From Streptomyces sp. NA02950 (GTDB taxonomy: Bacteria; Actinomycetota; Actinomycetes; Streptomycetales; Streptomycetaceae), in the NCBI RefSeq assembly GCF_013364155.1, contig NZ_CP054916.1, positions 3,654,501 to 3,718,500 of the forward strand: a stretch of 64,000 bases of DNA, written 5' to 3'. A program made the translations under genes and the position numbers. Numbering within the stretch: position 1 is the stretch's first letter; every line of letters starts with the position of its first letter. Of this stretch, positions 35,199 to 43,970 are shown in pieces. The notes under the pieces are model-generated. The model had not been told where the DNA came from. It searched no databases and saw only the letters and a list, made by a program, of their open reading frames with translations.

Positions 35199-37614
35199 CG
35201 TGCTGCCTCCCGGGTGAGTAGCGGTGGCTGACTTCCGCGGCGTAGTTGGCCCAGTCGCCCGCGGAGAGACGTTGCCAGGTGACGGCGACGTCGGTGTGGA
35301 TGCCCAGGGTGCGGGCGAGGATCGCGGCGGGGATCTCGGTGGCGAGCTGGAAGAGCGCGGTGCTGCGGGCCTGGTTGGGGCGGATGTCGAGGTTGTTCAG
35401 CCGCTGGGTCAGCTGTCTGGTGCTGATCGGGCGTCCGGGCTGGCCGCCGGGGAAGAGCCAGGGGGATGGGGCCAGGGCACCGATGGTCGCGTGGCCCTTG
35501 CGGTTCGCGGCGACGGTGCGAGCCAGTTCGGCGACGGGCTCGGGCAGATGGACGGGTGCATTGCCGAGGTGGAGGCGTACTTCCTGGGCGCTGATCTCGA
35601 CATCCTCGGTGGTCAACCGGTGGATGGCCGACGGCCCTTGGGCGTAAAGGAGGAGAAGCAGCCCGGCGAGGCGGTCTTCGGGCTTGAGGGTGCGGTCGTG
35701 CAGGAGCCGGCGTGCGACATTCCAGCGGTGTTCGTCGTCGAGTGGCTGGGTGGGGCCGTTCCAGCGGACGGCGGGGATGTGGGCGGTGGTGAGCTTGTTG
35801 GTGCGGGCCCAGCGGATGAAGTGCCCGGCCACGTGACGGTAGGTGGCGGAGTCGTCGGTGAGCCACCGGTCGAGGTCGGCCTGTCGGCAGATTTCCAGGG
35901 TGAGGTCGTGGGCTGTGAGCCAGTTCAGGAAGGCGACGGCCGCGTGGGTGCGTTGACGTGCGGAGTTGAACTGCTGCGGGGTGAGGGGGCGGCCGTTGTT
36001 GCGTCGACGGAGTCGCCGGACCAGGTGCCAGATCGCGTACCGATGCAGGATTTTGCGGTGCTCGGGGTTCGGCTGGGACGCGAGGAGGCCAGTGAGGAAG
36101 CGTTCAAGACGGACCATGTACTCGTCGCGCTCGGGCAGGGCGCCGACACCAACGAGGACTTGGCGGAGGTGGGCGAGGGGCGGGCTGTCAGGCAGCTCAT
36201 CGAGTGCCTCGTGCGTCAGGGCTCGCCGGCCGGCCGCGAGGTCGGACAGGACCGGGGAGACGGACGGCTTGTTCAGCCAGCGTCTGGCGGTGATGGGGTG
36301 CTCGGCGGTGGCGATGTTGTGCCGGAGGGCTTCGAGGGCGGGGTGGAGGGCATCGGACGGAGGGCCCAGCAGCTCGTTGAGGCGCCGGTTGATGAGGCAG
36401 CGGGCGCACTGGCCGGGGTGCGGGTAATGGGGGTCGGTGCAGGTGGGGCAGGTGTGCCAGACCTCAGGGGCAGTGCAGTCCGCGCAAAGGGGCTGGTCGA
36501 GGGTGCCGGAGGCGACCGCCGCGACGTTCCCGCAGGCCGAGCACGGTGCTGAGCGGTGCTGGCAGGCTGGGCACCACGGTCGGCCCGTGGTGCGGGAGGT
36601 GCCGCAGGGCTTGTCCTCGCAGCAGATGCTGCAGGTCATGACTGGTAAGGAAGGACAGCTCTGACAGAGCGGGCCGTCCGGCGTGCGGGTGTTCACGACC
36701 TTGCGTCGGCCGCAGTTGATGCAGGTCTCCAGGTTCGCCGGGGCGTTGACGAGGCAGTTCGGACACAGTGGTCGACCGTGGTCGTCGCGGGTGGCCGGCT
36801 CCCGGCGGGCTCCGCAACCTGAGCACTCCTCGATGCGGGAGTGGGCGATGCAGGTGCGGCAGACCCGCTGCCCGCCGAGGGGCTTGTCGATGCGTACGAC
36901 TCTGTGACAGCCGGGGCAGGACGGCCGGACGATCCCGGCGACGCCGGCCGCGTGCAGCAGGTCGATCAGCCGGAGGATCGCGCGGTGGGGTGCGAGGTGG
37001 CCGTCCCCGGTCAGCAGGGCGGGGTTGGCTTCCAGGGCCCAGGCGAGTTTCTGGTGGTAGGAGGGGCGGGGTGCCGACCGGAGGACCGCGTCGGCGATTA
37101 TTTCCCGCCCTGCCCGCGGGTCCAGTTCGGCGATCAGGGCGCCGATCACCCCGAGGGGATCGCGTCCGTCGGAGTCCGGGCACTTTGCGCATCGCGGTCG
37201 CCCGGCCCGGTCCCGCGTAGCGACCCGGCGGGTGATTCCGCAGGCAGCACAGGACTCGGGTTGCGGTCCGCAGTTCCCGCAGTACCAGTCCTGACCGCGG
37301 CGCTGGAGGGTTCGCATCTGTCTGCCGCACTCGGCGCAACACGGCGGCGAGACGGCCTGGGCTCCGGCCTCACGCAGGGCGATGAGCAGGTCGCCTGCCG
37401 CCCTGGGTGCCGGAGAGCGTCCGTCGCTCAGCACGCTGGGATGCTCGGCCAGATGCGCCGCGAGGCGGCGTGACTTCGCGCGGCCGCCCGCGACGCCAGT
37501 GACCACGGCGCGGATCCGGTCGGGCTTCAGTCGGTGTTCGACGGCCGCGACCAGGTCCACGATCATCCCGATCGGATCGGAGACGGCCCGCTCGGGGTGC
37601 CCGGGTGCGGTCAC
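35188..37614 (-). CDS. zinc-ribbon-rich protein with degenerate recombinase domain
   Basis: 808 residues. Residues about 90-410 hold at least seven CxxC-type knuckles (CCAECG, CGNCG, CAACG, CPGCH, CSGCG, CPNC, CINCG, CSICC, CSACG, CPTC). Residues about 480-800 have a tyrosine-recombinase-like plan (GVGALPERDEYMVRLERFLTGLL, then LNWLTAHDLTLEICRQADLDRWL, then LLLLLYAQGPSAIHRL, then ATEIPAAILARTLGIHTDVA) but lack the catalytic Arg, the HxxR and the Tyr. It likely binds DNA ends for the active recombinase. GTG 37614 overlaps the HTH gene by four bases. Confidence 0.75.
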   Translation of the reverse strand: MTAPGHPERAVSDPIGMIVDLVAAVEHRLKPDRIRAVVTGVAGGRAKSRRLAAHLAEHPSVLSDGRSPAPRAAGDLLIALREAGAQAVSPPCCAECGRQMRTLQRRGQDWYCGNCGPQPESCAACGITRRVATRDRAGRPRCAKCPDSDGRDPLGVIGALIAELDPRAGREIIADAVLRSAPRPSYHQKLAWALEANPALLTGDGHLAPHRAILRLIDLLHAAGVAGIVRPSCPGCHRVVRIDKPLGGQRVCRTCIAHSRIEECSGCGARREPATRDDHGRPLCPNCLVNAPANLETCINCGRRKVVNTRTPDGPLCQSCPSLPVMTCSICCEDKPCGTSRTTGRPWCPACQHRSAPCSACGNVAAVASGTLDQPLCADCTAPEVWHTCPTCTDPHYPHPGQCARCLINRRLNELLGPPSDALHPALEALRHNIATAEHPITARRWLNKPSVSPVLSDLAAGRRALTHEALDELPDSPPLAHLRQVLVGVGALPERDEYMVRLERFLTGLLASQPNPEHRKILHRYAIWHLVRRLRRRNNGRPLTPQQFNSARQRTHAAVAFLNWLTAHDLTLEICRQADLDRWLTDDSATYRHVAGHFIRWARTNKLTTAHIPAVRWNGPTQPLDDEHRWNVARRLLHDRTLKPEDRLAGLLLLLYAQGPSAIHRLTTEDVEISAQEVRLHLGNAPVHLPEPVAELARTVAANRKGHATIGALAPSPWLFPGGQPGRPISTRQLTQRLNNLDIRPNQARSTALFQLATEIPAAILARTLGIHTDVAVTWQRLSAGDWANYAAEVSHRYSPGRQHDAP

Positions 37615-37952
37615 GGCCGCTCGACACCGCGGATGCGGGCCCGCTTGGGCCGCAGGTCACCGACACCGGTCTCGGCGCCAACGGCCTTCTTGGTCCGGGT
37701 GGTTGATCCGGCACCGGCTGTGGCCACGGGCTCGATGAGGTCGTCCATGGTGCAGTCGAGGATGTCGAGCAGGGCCATGAGGATCTTCAGGCTGAGCCGT
37801 TCGGGGCGCTCGACGACGAGCCGGTAGACCTGGCTGGACGACAGGGTGATGTCGCGTTCGTCCAGCAGTGGGATGAGGTCGGTGGTGGAGAAGAGCCCGC
37901 GGTCGGCCATGACCTTGCGCAGGTGCCATTGGTAATCGAGCTTGGCGGCCAT
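37611..37952 (-). CDS. small helix-turn-helix protein of the nested element
   Basis: 113 residues. KVMADRGLFSTTDLIPLLDERDITLSSSQVYRLVVERPERLSLKILMALLDILDCTMDDLIEP is a Cro/C1-like helix-turn-helix of the YozG type; the C-terminal 40 residues are basic. The ATG overlaps the recombinase stop by one base. As the second gene of the four-gene operon it may regulate the operon or help assemble the recombination complex. Confidence 0.8.
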   Translation of the reverse strand: MAAKLDYQWHLRKVMADRGLFSTTDLIPLLDERDITLSSSQVYRLVVERPERLSLKILMALLDILDCTMDDLIEPVATAGAGSTTRTKKAVGAETGVGDLRPKRARIRGVERP

Positions 37953-39073
37953 CAGCGGTCCTTGTCTGCGGAGGTCGGGGCGAGCACGGGAGCAAGTGCC
38001 TTGTGGAGCATGGTGTTCATGAAATCGTCGCTGACGTGCGTGTAGATGGCGGTGGAGCTGTCATTCTCGTGACCGACTTGCTGCTGCAGAAACCGCCGGT
38101 CAACCCCGTCCTCCGTGAGGTGGGTGACGTAGGCGTGGCGAGCGGAGTGGACGGTCAGCTCCTTCGGGAGCTTCAGGGCGTCGCGGTAGGCGACGAACCG
38201 GGCGTTGATCTCCGCCGGCTTGACCCGGCCGCCCCGCTCGGTCACCCACAACGCGGGGTGGTCCTCGCAACCGAACCGCGGCCGTACGTTCTCCACATAG
38301 TCGGCGACCGCCTCCACCGCCCAGTCCATCACCGACAGCACGTTCCGGCGCCGCGGCGGCTGCCCCTTCTTCGCCTTGCCGTAGCGGACGTTGAGCGTGC
38401 CGTACCGGCCGAACTGCGGAGCCTTCGGGTTCCGCCCGAAGTCGACCACATCCAGCTTCGACGTTTCGGTCCGGCGCAGTCCCCACCCGTAGATGACCTT
38501 GAAGAGAGTGGCGTCGCGGTAGGCGGCGAGGGCGCCCTTGCGCTTGGCCCGAATCGCCCGTTCGACCTGGTCGTCGGCGTAGTCGAGGAACCGCTGGATC
38601 TCCTCGCGGGTGAACGGCCTCGCCTCGGGGCGGCCCTCGTAGTCGTTCAGGTGGGCGATGGTGTTCCACTCATGGCATATGGCCACCGGGTGGGTGCCGA
38701 AGGCGTCCTCGCAGGCCACCGCCCAGCCGTAACGGCCGTCGATCAGGAACTCGCTGAACAGGCGCAGGCCGCCCTGATAACTGCGGATCGTGGACGGCGC
38801 GAGGTGCTTCTCGCTGGTCAGCCACAGTGACCACTCGTCCACGTGACCGGGCGTCCAGACCCACGGGTATTCGTTGGTGTACTCCAGAAACCGGCGTATG
38901 AGCCGTTCCCGGGCGGTGACCGTGTCCTCGCGCAGCCCGCGGGCGGCCTGCTGGGCCCGCCAGCCCCGCAGCATCGCCTCGACCATCGCGTCCTGCGGAC
39001 GCAACTGGACGACGCCGGAGACCAGCTCCAGATGAGCCGCCCCAGCCAGGTCGGCACGTCGCTGAAGACCCAC
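37952..39073 (-). CDS. active-type tyrosine recombinase of the nested element
   Basis: 373 residues with all catalytic residues: Arg200 (GWGLRRTE), His309 and Arg312 (HSARHAYVTHL), His335 (GHENDSS) and Tyr344 (IYTHV). The N-terminus DAMVEAMLRGWRAQQAARGLREDTVTARERLIRRFLEYTNEYPWVWTPGHVDEW is a long SAM-like core-binding domain, unlike phage integrases with an arm-binding domain. GTG 39073 follows GGAAGGGAGGG. It is first in the operon and 163 bases from the element's right end, and is the presumed transposition enzyme. Confidence 0.85.
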   Translation of the reverse strand: MGLQRRADLAGAAHLELVSGVVQLRPQDAMVEAMLRGWRAQQAARGLREDTVTARERLIRRFLEYTNEYPWVWTPGHVDEWSLWLTSEKHLAPSTIRSYQGGLRLFSEFLIDGRYGWAVACEDAFGTHPVAICHEWNTIAHLNDYEGRPEARPFTREEIQRFLDYADDQVERAIRAKRKGALAAYRDATLFKVIYGWGLRRTETSKLDVVDFGRNPKAPQFGRYGTLNVRYGKAKKGQPPRRRNVLSVMDWAVEAVADYVENVRPRFGCEDHPALWVTERGGRVKPAEINARFVAYRDALKLPKELTVHSARHAYVTHLTEDGVDRRFLQQQVGHENDSSTAIYTHVSDDFMNTMLHKALAPVLAPTSADKDR

Positions 39074-39137
39074 TTCCGCCCTCCCTTCCGGAGGGCAAAT
39101 CCTGCATCAGATGGGATCTGATCGCCAAACCCCCAGC

Positions 39138-40319
39138 TCAGACCGCCAAGCTGTAGGAGGATGAAGCCCTCACCGGACGCCGTCCTGACCTCGCGACCTG
39201 CGGTTTCTCGCCCGTCTGATGCAATTCCCGAGGGTTCCCGTAGGTGTCCAGGGTCAGCGTCGCGGACTTGTGGCCCAGCATCGTCTGTACGACGTTGACG
39301 TCCGCGCCGCTGGCGATGGCGAGCGAGGCCGCCGTGTGGCGCAGCTTGTGCGGGGTGACCTTGAGATGCCCCAGCCCGGCCTTTACGACCGCCGGCGCAA
39401 AGAACCGCTGACGGAAGTTCCGGGCCCGGAGCGGCCCGCCCTGCGGGGCGGTGAAGAGCAAGTCGTCATCTCCTCTCCCCGTGACGTGGGGCTTCAGCTC
39501 GTCGGCCAGGAACCGCGAGATTGGTACGGACCGGCGCTCGTGGTTCTTGGGGGTGTCGAGGTAGAGCTTGCCGTTGTCCTCGGCGTACGCCTCCACGATG
39601 TGGGCCCGACAGGCGTCCAGGTCGACGCGGCCCACCTTGAGCGCGGATGCCTCGCCCCAGCGCAGTCCGGTGTAGGCCAGCAGCAGGATGAACACCCGGT
39701 AGGCGCCTGACGCGTTAGCAAGCGCGTCGACCTGCATGTCGTCGAGGTACACGTGATCAGCGGGCATCGCCTTCGGCAGAGGCACGCCGACAGCCGGGTT
39801 GGCCGCCAGACGACGGGCCTTGACCGCGTAGCCGAGAACGCGGCTGAGGACGACGTACGCCTTGCGGGCCGACCGGGGGCTGAGCTTCCTGCCGCCGGTC
39901 GCCTCGCCGGACAGCAGATCCGCGAGCCACTCGGCGATGTCCTCGAAGTGGATGCGGTCCAGCGGGGTGGTGCCCCACTTGGGGATCACGTGGACGTCGA
40001 GAACACCGCGGTAGCGAGCCCGGGTTGAGCGCTTGAGGTGGAGCTGCGCCGCCAGCCAGGACTCCGCCACCTCTGCGAACTTCACCCGCGCGGATGCGGG
40101 ATCGCGATAGGAGCCGTCGTTGAGACGCGACTCCATCCTTGTCCGCTCCGCCTCGGCGTCGACCTTGCGGGCGAAGGTCTTCATCTTCGGCTTGCCGTCG
40201 GGGTCGTACCAGCGCACGCGGTAGCGCCCCGGTGGCGTACGCCCCGCCCGCTTGGCGTCCGCCACGGCCCGTGCATACGCCGCGTGCCCTATGCGGTCCT
40301 CAATCCAGACCCGCGCCAA
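39138..40319 (-). pseudogene. int: element-2 tyrosine integrase, C-terminus replaced by insertion
   Basis: Residues 1-361 are a normal integrase: arm-binding N-terminus (RYRVRWYDPDGKPKMKTFARKVDAEAE), Arg220 (TGLRWGEA), His324 and Arg327 (HKLRHTA), His350 (GHKS), Tyr360 (LDTYG). Residues 362-393 are read from the nested element and do not belong. The lost tail survives at 34514-34669. All catalytic residues remain, so partial activity is possible, but the C-terminal tail that packs in trans is gone. TTG 40319 follows the XRE stop directly. Confidence 0.85.
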
Positions 40320-40601
40320 CTAGCACCCCCTCCGGTCATCACCGGACAGCGACGGGAGCGGCAGGAGCAGGGCCGTGGGAGAAACGCCGAGCGCGGTGGC
40401 GAGGGCGACGAGGTCGTCTACGTCGCATCGGCGGCGGGCGCGTTCGGTGCGGCTGAGAGCGGTGTTGGCCATCGGACGGCCCAGCGCGGTGCAGCGGGCG
40501 GCGAGCTGGTGTTGGGTCAGGCCGCGCACGAGACGTAGGTACTCGATGGCGCGGGCGGTGTGGAGGCCGGCGGGGCCTATTTCAACAGGTCGGTTGGGCA
40601 T
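40320..40601 (-). CDS. XRE-family protein next to element-2 integrase
   Basis: 93 residues: AIEYLRLVRGLTQHQLAARC, TALGRPMANTALSRTERARR, RCDVDDLVALATALGVSPTA. A classic Cro/C1 domain with little else. ATG 40601 has no clear ribosome site and may be leaderless. Its stop touches the integrase start, so the two are co-translated, and it probably controls integrase expression. Confidence 0.8.
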   Translation of the reverse strand: MPNRPVEIGPAGLHTARAIEYLRLVRGLTQHQLAARCTALGRPMANTALSRTERARRRCDVDDLVALATALGVSPTALLLPLPSLSGDDRRGC

Positions 40602-41065
40602 GACAGATAGCTGTAACTTGCATCCGGGCACCATGGCAAGAGTTAGCTCTAAAACTCTCCAAAAGTCGTTCGGAGGCGAAGTGGCGTTCGTCTCGTCGAA
40701 TTCCGGCACATCACGAGCCGTTTCAGCGGGGAGGTTGTGCTACCTTCCCTCCGCGTCAATGAGGCGGGCGATTTGAGCACCTATCGGATGCAGTGTCCGG
40801 CGGGCTGGCCGCGTCACTTCTGACTGCTGCACGCCGCCTCTGAGCTGCTGGGGTACCGGATTCCGGCACCTCGGCCGGTTGCTTCGCCGCAGAAAATTTC
40901 GGCTTCCGCGGGAGCGATTTCGGCAACCGGGGATCCGCCCTTACTGTTTTGGTCTTCCCCGGCGACGCCGAGGGAAGTAACCGGGGGTTTCAGAATTCAC
41001 TCTGGACGCTTCCCAGGTGGTGTGGCTGCGTTGCCCACGCCTGCCATCCAAACCCTGATTCCTAT
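40602..41065. other. 464-base intergenic region between int operon and rep-like genes
   Basis: No gene is supportable. ATTCCGGCAC occurs twice (40700-40709 and 40860-40869) as a direct repeat. AT content rises around 40890-40960 (AAAATTTCGGC, TTACTGTTTTGG), fitting divergent promoters for the XRE-int operon and the Xis-like/DUF3631 genes. Confidence 0.4.
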
Positions 41066-41299
41066 ATGGAGACCTCATTGCCGAACAACTCCCCGCGCCT
41101 TGCCGGCGCCGAGCGTGACCAGCTCGCCACTCCCGCCGACGTGGCCGCGTACCTCGGGGTACCGGTGAAGACCCTCTACCAGTGGAAGTACCGGGGCATC
41201 GGCCCCAGCGTCCACAAGGTCGGCCGTCACCTGCGCTACCGCTGGCGGGAGGTGGACGCGTGGCTGGATGCCCAGACGTCGTACGACCTCACGGCCTGA
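41066..41299 (+). CDS. MerR-like helix-turn-helix protein, putative excisionase
   Basis: 77 residues: LATPADVAAYLGVPVKTLYQ then WKYRGIGPSVHKVGRHLRYR then WREVDAWLDAQTS. This is the HTH_17 fold shared by excisionases and plasmid replication accessory proteins. The ATG at 41066 has no ribosome site; TTG 41078 follows GGAGA and is a real alternative. It precedes the DUF3631 gene, so it could be a Xis or a Rep partner. Confidence 0.7.
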   Translation: METSLPNNSPRLAGAERDQLATPADVAAYLGVPVKTLYQWKYRGIGPSVHKVGRHLRYRWREVDAWLDAQTSYDLTA

Positions 41300-41447
41300 C
41301 CCCGCGTCTGACGCGGACAACGAAGCGGCCCCCGGCGCGCCAACGCCGAAGGCCGAAAACTTCCCAACTGATCGCCCATCCCTGAACGAACGAGCTGGTG
41401 AGGGGCGGGACCTTGCCCGTCCCGCCTCTCACCGGAGAGGAACGCCT

Positions 41448-43169
41448 ATGGAGGACCCCACGTCCCCCAGCACCACCAATACCTCCCCCACCGGCTGGCC
41501 CACTCCCGCCGTCCCCGGCGAAGGCATCCCCTGGCGCCGCCAGGATCAGGAGGACACACGGTCCCCCACGTCGGGGACCGTCGAACACCCGGCGGAGGCG
41601 GAAGCGCACGGGGACCGTCCCCGGCCGTCTGTCGATGCGGTTGTTGGGGACCGTCCCCGCGAGGTGCTTGGGGACCGTCCCCGCGACGTGCCCGCTGCTC
41701 GGTCCCCGCACGTCCCGGTCCCCGTATCGGCATCCAGTGCAAACTCGCAGGTCAGCGGCGGGAAATCGGGGACCGGTCCCCAAGGGGCTGCAGTTGCACC
41801 AGGGGACCGCAATGGGGACCGTGATCACGGTCTTCGCCAGTCGCCAGGGTCTGACAACCCCGTGGCGGGAACCGCCCAGCAGGAGGGGACCGGTCCCGTC
41901 GACGCACGGGGACCGGATCACGGGACCGGCTCCCGGCCTCCTCGGGGACCAGCAGCCCCTGGGGAACGGGGTTCCGGTGAGGGTGCGGAACTGCTGGATG
42001 AGTTGCGGGCGGCGATCGGCAAGTACGTCGTGCTGCCCAGTGACGAGGCGCTGACAGCGGTCACCCTGTGGGTGGCGGCCACGCACATCCAGACCGCTTT
42101 GCAGCACGCGCCGCGCCTGGCGGTCGTCGGCCCGACGAAGGGCTGCGGCAAGTCCCGGGTGCTGGACGTGCTCCACGAGACCGTCCGCCAGCCGATCATG
42201 ACGGTGAACATGTCCACGGCGGTGCTGTTCCGCGTCATCGGCAAGAACCCGCGCACGATCCTGGTGGACGAGGCCGACACCATCTTCAGCAAGGCCGGCG
42301 ACAACGAGGAACTGCGCGGCCTGCTGAACGCCGGACACCAGCGCAACCGGCCCGCCTGGCGCATCTCCGGTCCGGAGCACAAGCCGACCCCGTATCCGAC
42401 CTTCGCCATGGCAGCACTGGCCTCGATCGGCGACCTGCCCGACACGATCACAGATCGGGCGGTCGTGCTCCGCATGCAAAAGCGCAAGCCGGGCGAGAAG
42501 GTGACCCCGTTCCGCTCGCGCTACGCCGTACCGGAACTGAACGCTGTGCGGGACAAGCTGGCCGCCTGGCTGGGCCCGCTGCGCGGCACGGCCGGCCGCA
42601 TGGCGCCGACCATGCCGGTGGAGGACCGGGCGGCGGACACCTGGGAACCGCTGGTCATCATCGCCGACCTGGCCGGCGGCCACTGGCCCGCCAGTGCGCG
42701 TGCGGCCTGTGTGGCAATGACCCGGTTCGAGGCCGTCCAGGACGAGCAGACCAACCTGAAGACGCGGTTGCTGCGCGACATTCACCGCGTCTTCGAGACA
42801 CACGGCAACCCTGAAGCCCTGTCCTCCCTGGATCTGGTCACCGCCCTGCTCCAGGACCCCGACGCCCCCTGGGCAGAGCACGGCACCAACGGGCTCAACG
42901 CCTACCACCTGGGCAGAATGCTGCGGGACTTCGACATCCGCCCGGCCAACTACCGGTTCGACAAGGGCAGGCAGGCCAAGGGGTACGCCCGTAACCGGTT
43001 TCTGGACAGCTGGGCCCGGCACTGCCCCGACCTCACCGAGACGGCGCCCACCCCCGCGCATGACGCCACGCCCGCACGCCAGGCGCAGGGCAAGCCGCCC
43101 GCCGCCCCGTCGGGTCAGCTGCCCATCGGCCCGCCCGGCGGCCCCGCCGGCCCCAACCGCGCCCGCTGA
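41448..43169 (+). CDS. DUF3631 P-loop protein, putative replication ATPase
   Basis: 573 residues. Residues 1-180 are low-complexity and rich in GDRPR repeats. Residues 185-520 hold the DUF3631 ATPase: VVGPTKGCGKSRVLDVL (Walker A), ILVDEADTIF (Walker B), RISGPEHKPTPYPTFAMAAL and the sensor SIGDLPDTITDRAVVLRM. ATG 41448 follows GGAGAGGA. DUF3631 proteins occur with primases and Rep genes on actinobacterial plasmids and act as helicase-like ATPases. The gene's own N-terminal coding DNA contains a dense GGGGACCG array. Confidence 0.8.
   Translation: MEDPTSPSTTNTSPTGWPTPAVPGEGIPWRRQDQEDTRSPTSGTVEHPAEAEAHGDRPRPSVDAVVGDRPREVLGDRPRDVPAARSPHVPVPVSASSANSQVSGGKSGTGPQGAAVAPGDRNGDRDHGLRQSPGSDNPVAGTAQQEGTGPVDARGPDHGTGSRPPRGPAAPGERGSGEGAELLDELRAAIGKYVVLPSDEALTAVTLWVAATHIQTALQHAPRLAVVGPTKGCGKSRVLDVLHETVRQPIMTVNMSTAVLFRVIGKNPRTILVDEADTIFSKAGDNEELRGLLNAGHQRNRPAWRISGPEHKPTPYPTFAMAALASIGDLPDTITDRAVVLRMQKRKPGEKVTPFRSRYAVPELNAVRDKLAAWLGPLRGTAGRMAPTMPVEDRAADTWEPLVIIADLAGGHWPASARAACVAMTRFEAVQDEQTNLKTRLLRDIHRVFETHGNPEALSSLDLVTALLQDPDAPWAEHGTNGLNAYHLGRMLRDFDIRPANYRFDKGRQAKGYARNRFLDSWARHCPDLTETAPTPAHDATPARQAQGKPPAAPSGQLPIGPPGGPAGPNRAR
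41559..41950. repeat. iteron-like GGGGACCG array inside the DUF3631 gene
   Basis: The octamer GGGGACCG or its complement recurs about a dozen times in 390 bases. Three are perfect GGGGACCGTCCCC palindromes (41610, 41646, 41670), one is GGGGACCGGTCCCC (41768) and one GGGGACCGGTCCC (41885). Single copies lie at 41559 (inverted), 41573, 41700 and 41716 (inverted), 41802, 41814 and 41908. Copies fall in all three codon phases and both orientations, so protein repeats alone do not explain them. It is a likely replication origin or initiator-binding array. Confidence 0.6.
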
Positions 43170-43195
43170 CCCGCCTTCCCCTGGGTCCGTATCAC

Positions 43196-43317
43196 TGCGT
43201 CGCATCCGTCCCCACGCAGGTCAGCGCGGGGACGGATGTCCTCACCGGGACGGACATCTCCGTACCTGCCCACGCGTCCGTACCTGTCCTGACCAGGCAT
43301 GGGACGCATGCGACGCA
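43196..43317. promoter_or_regulatory. candidate oriT upstream of mobC and relaxase
   Basis: Nested repeats lie just before mobC. TGCGTCGCAT (43196-43205) is inverted exactly at 43308-43317; ATCCGTCCCC (43204-43213) is inverted exactly at 43228-43237; GATGTCC (43235-43241) is inverted at 43252-43258. CCGTACCTG repeats directly at 43260 and 43278. The position and repeat style fit an origin of transfer; the nick site cannot be told by eye. Confidence 0.55.
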
Positions 43318-43357
43318 CGTGACACATCTCCCACCCCCTCACCCCCGGAGCACCACC

Positions 43358-43966
43358 GTGCACGAACATCACCACGAACTCCCCACAGCTCAGCAGCAGA
43401 TGCACACCACATCAGTCCCATACAGCGCAGCAAGTTGTCGGATAAGGAGTCCTTACCCGGCCCCCGCCCCAGGGGAGGCGGAGGCATCCGGCGCCGAGGC
43501 GGCACCGGAGTCGGCTGGCCCGGGGGAGCCGACCGGGGGAGAGGCCGTCGAGCCGTCGTCGAACGCGCCCCAGACTTCCGCGCCGCGTCGTCGTCTGCGT
43601 GACAAGCAACTGCGTGAGCGCCGCGTTCATCCCCGCTACAACGACGACGAGTTCGAGCTCGTCCAGAAGGCTGCTGCCCTGAGCCGCATGAAGCCCGGCG
43701 GCTACGTCGCCGAGTGCGCGCTCGCCGCCGCCCGCGCCGACGACCCCACCGCAGCCGTCGCCGACTACCGCACGATGGTGAAGACCCTGATGGCCGCCAA
43801 CCGGCAGCTCGGCGGCATAGGCAACAACCTCAACCAGCTCACCTGGCACCTCAACAAGGAGGGCTCCTGGCCCCACCCCGACACCGTCCAACGGCTCCTG
43901 GACCGCGTCGAGACGTCCATCGCCGCGGTGGACACCGCCGTCGCCCAGATCACAGAGGCGCGGTGA
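43358..43966 (+). CDS. mobC: MobC-family relaxosome protein
   Basis: The C-terminal half (RDKQLRERRVHPRYNDDEFELVQKAAALSRMKPGGYVAECAL) is a ribbon-helix-helix-like MobC fold. It is followed by YRTMVKTLMAANRQLGGIGNNLNQLTWHLNKEG, the MobC signature (GxNLNQxxxxLN). The N-terminal 90 residues are disordered. GTG 43358 is the first plausible start; ATG 43400 is possible. It ends 4 bases before the relaxase, the usual mobC-mobA order, and would help the relaxase melt oriT. Confidence 0.85.
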   Translation: MHEHHHELPTAQQQMHTTSVPYSAASCRIRSPYPAPAPGEAEASGAEAAPESAGPGEPTGGEAVEPSSNAPQTSAPRRRLRDKQLRERRVHPRYNDDEFELVQKAAALSRMKPGGYVAECALAAARADDPTAAVADYRTMVKTLMAANRQLGGIGNNLNQLTWHLNKEGSWPHPDTVQRLLDRVETSIAAVDTAVAQITEAR

Positions 43967-43970
43967 ACCA

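Larger units (their letters stand above)
34670..39236. mobile_element. tyrosine-recombinase element with NTase cargo, inserted in int
   Basis: The ends are defined by restoring the integrase frame. Left end TAATGGTGACGTCGGGTATTG; right end, read inward, AACCCTCGGGAATTGCATC. TCGGGTATTG and TCGGGAATTG are related by inversion (9 of 10), giving an imperfect terminal repeat starting a few bases inside. No target duplication is seen, as expected for tyrosine recombinases. Content is one minus-strand operon of four genes overlapping by 1, 4 and 11 bases: recombinase, HTH protein, zinc-ribbon dead recombinase, nucleotidyltransferase. Confidence 0.75.

Noticed and set aside
35224..36552. 442-codon plus-strand frame opposite the zinc-ribbon protein
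   Set aside because: Translation is Gly/Val/Asp-rich with no domain, typical of antisense frames; the minus strand has ordered CxxC knuckles and gene overlaps.
41559..41950. CRISPR array in the GGGGACCG repeats
   Set aside because: Units are 8-14 bases with irregular spacing and mixed orientation, and lie inside a protein gene. No cas genes are in the window.
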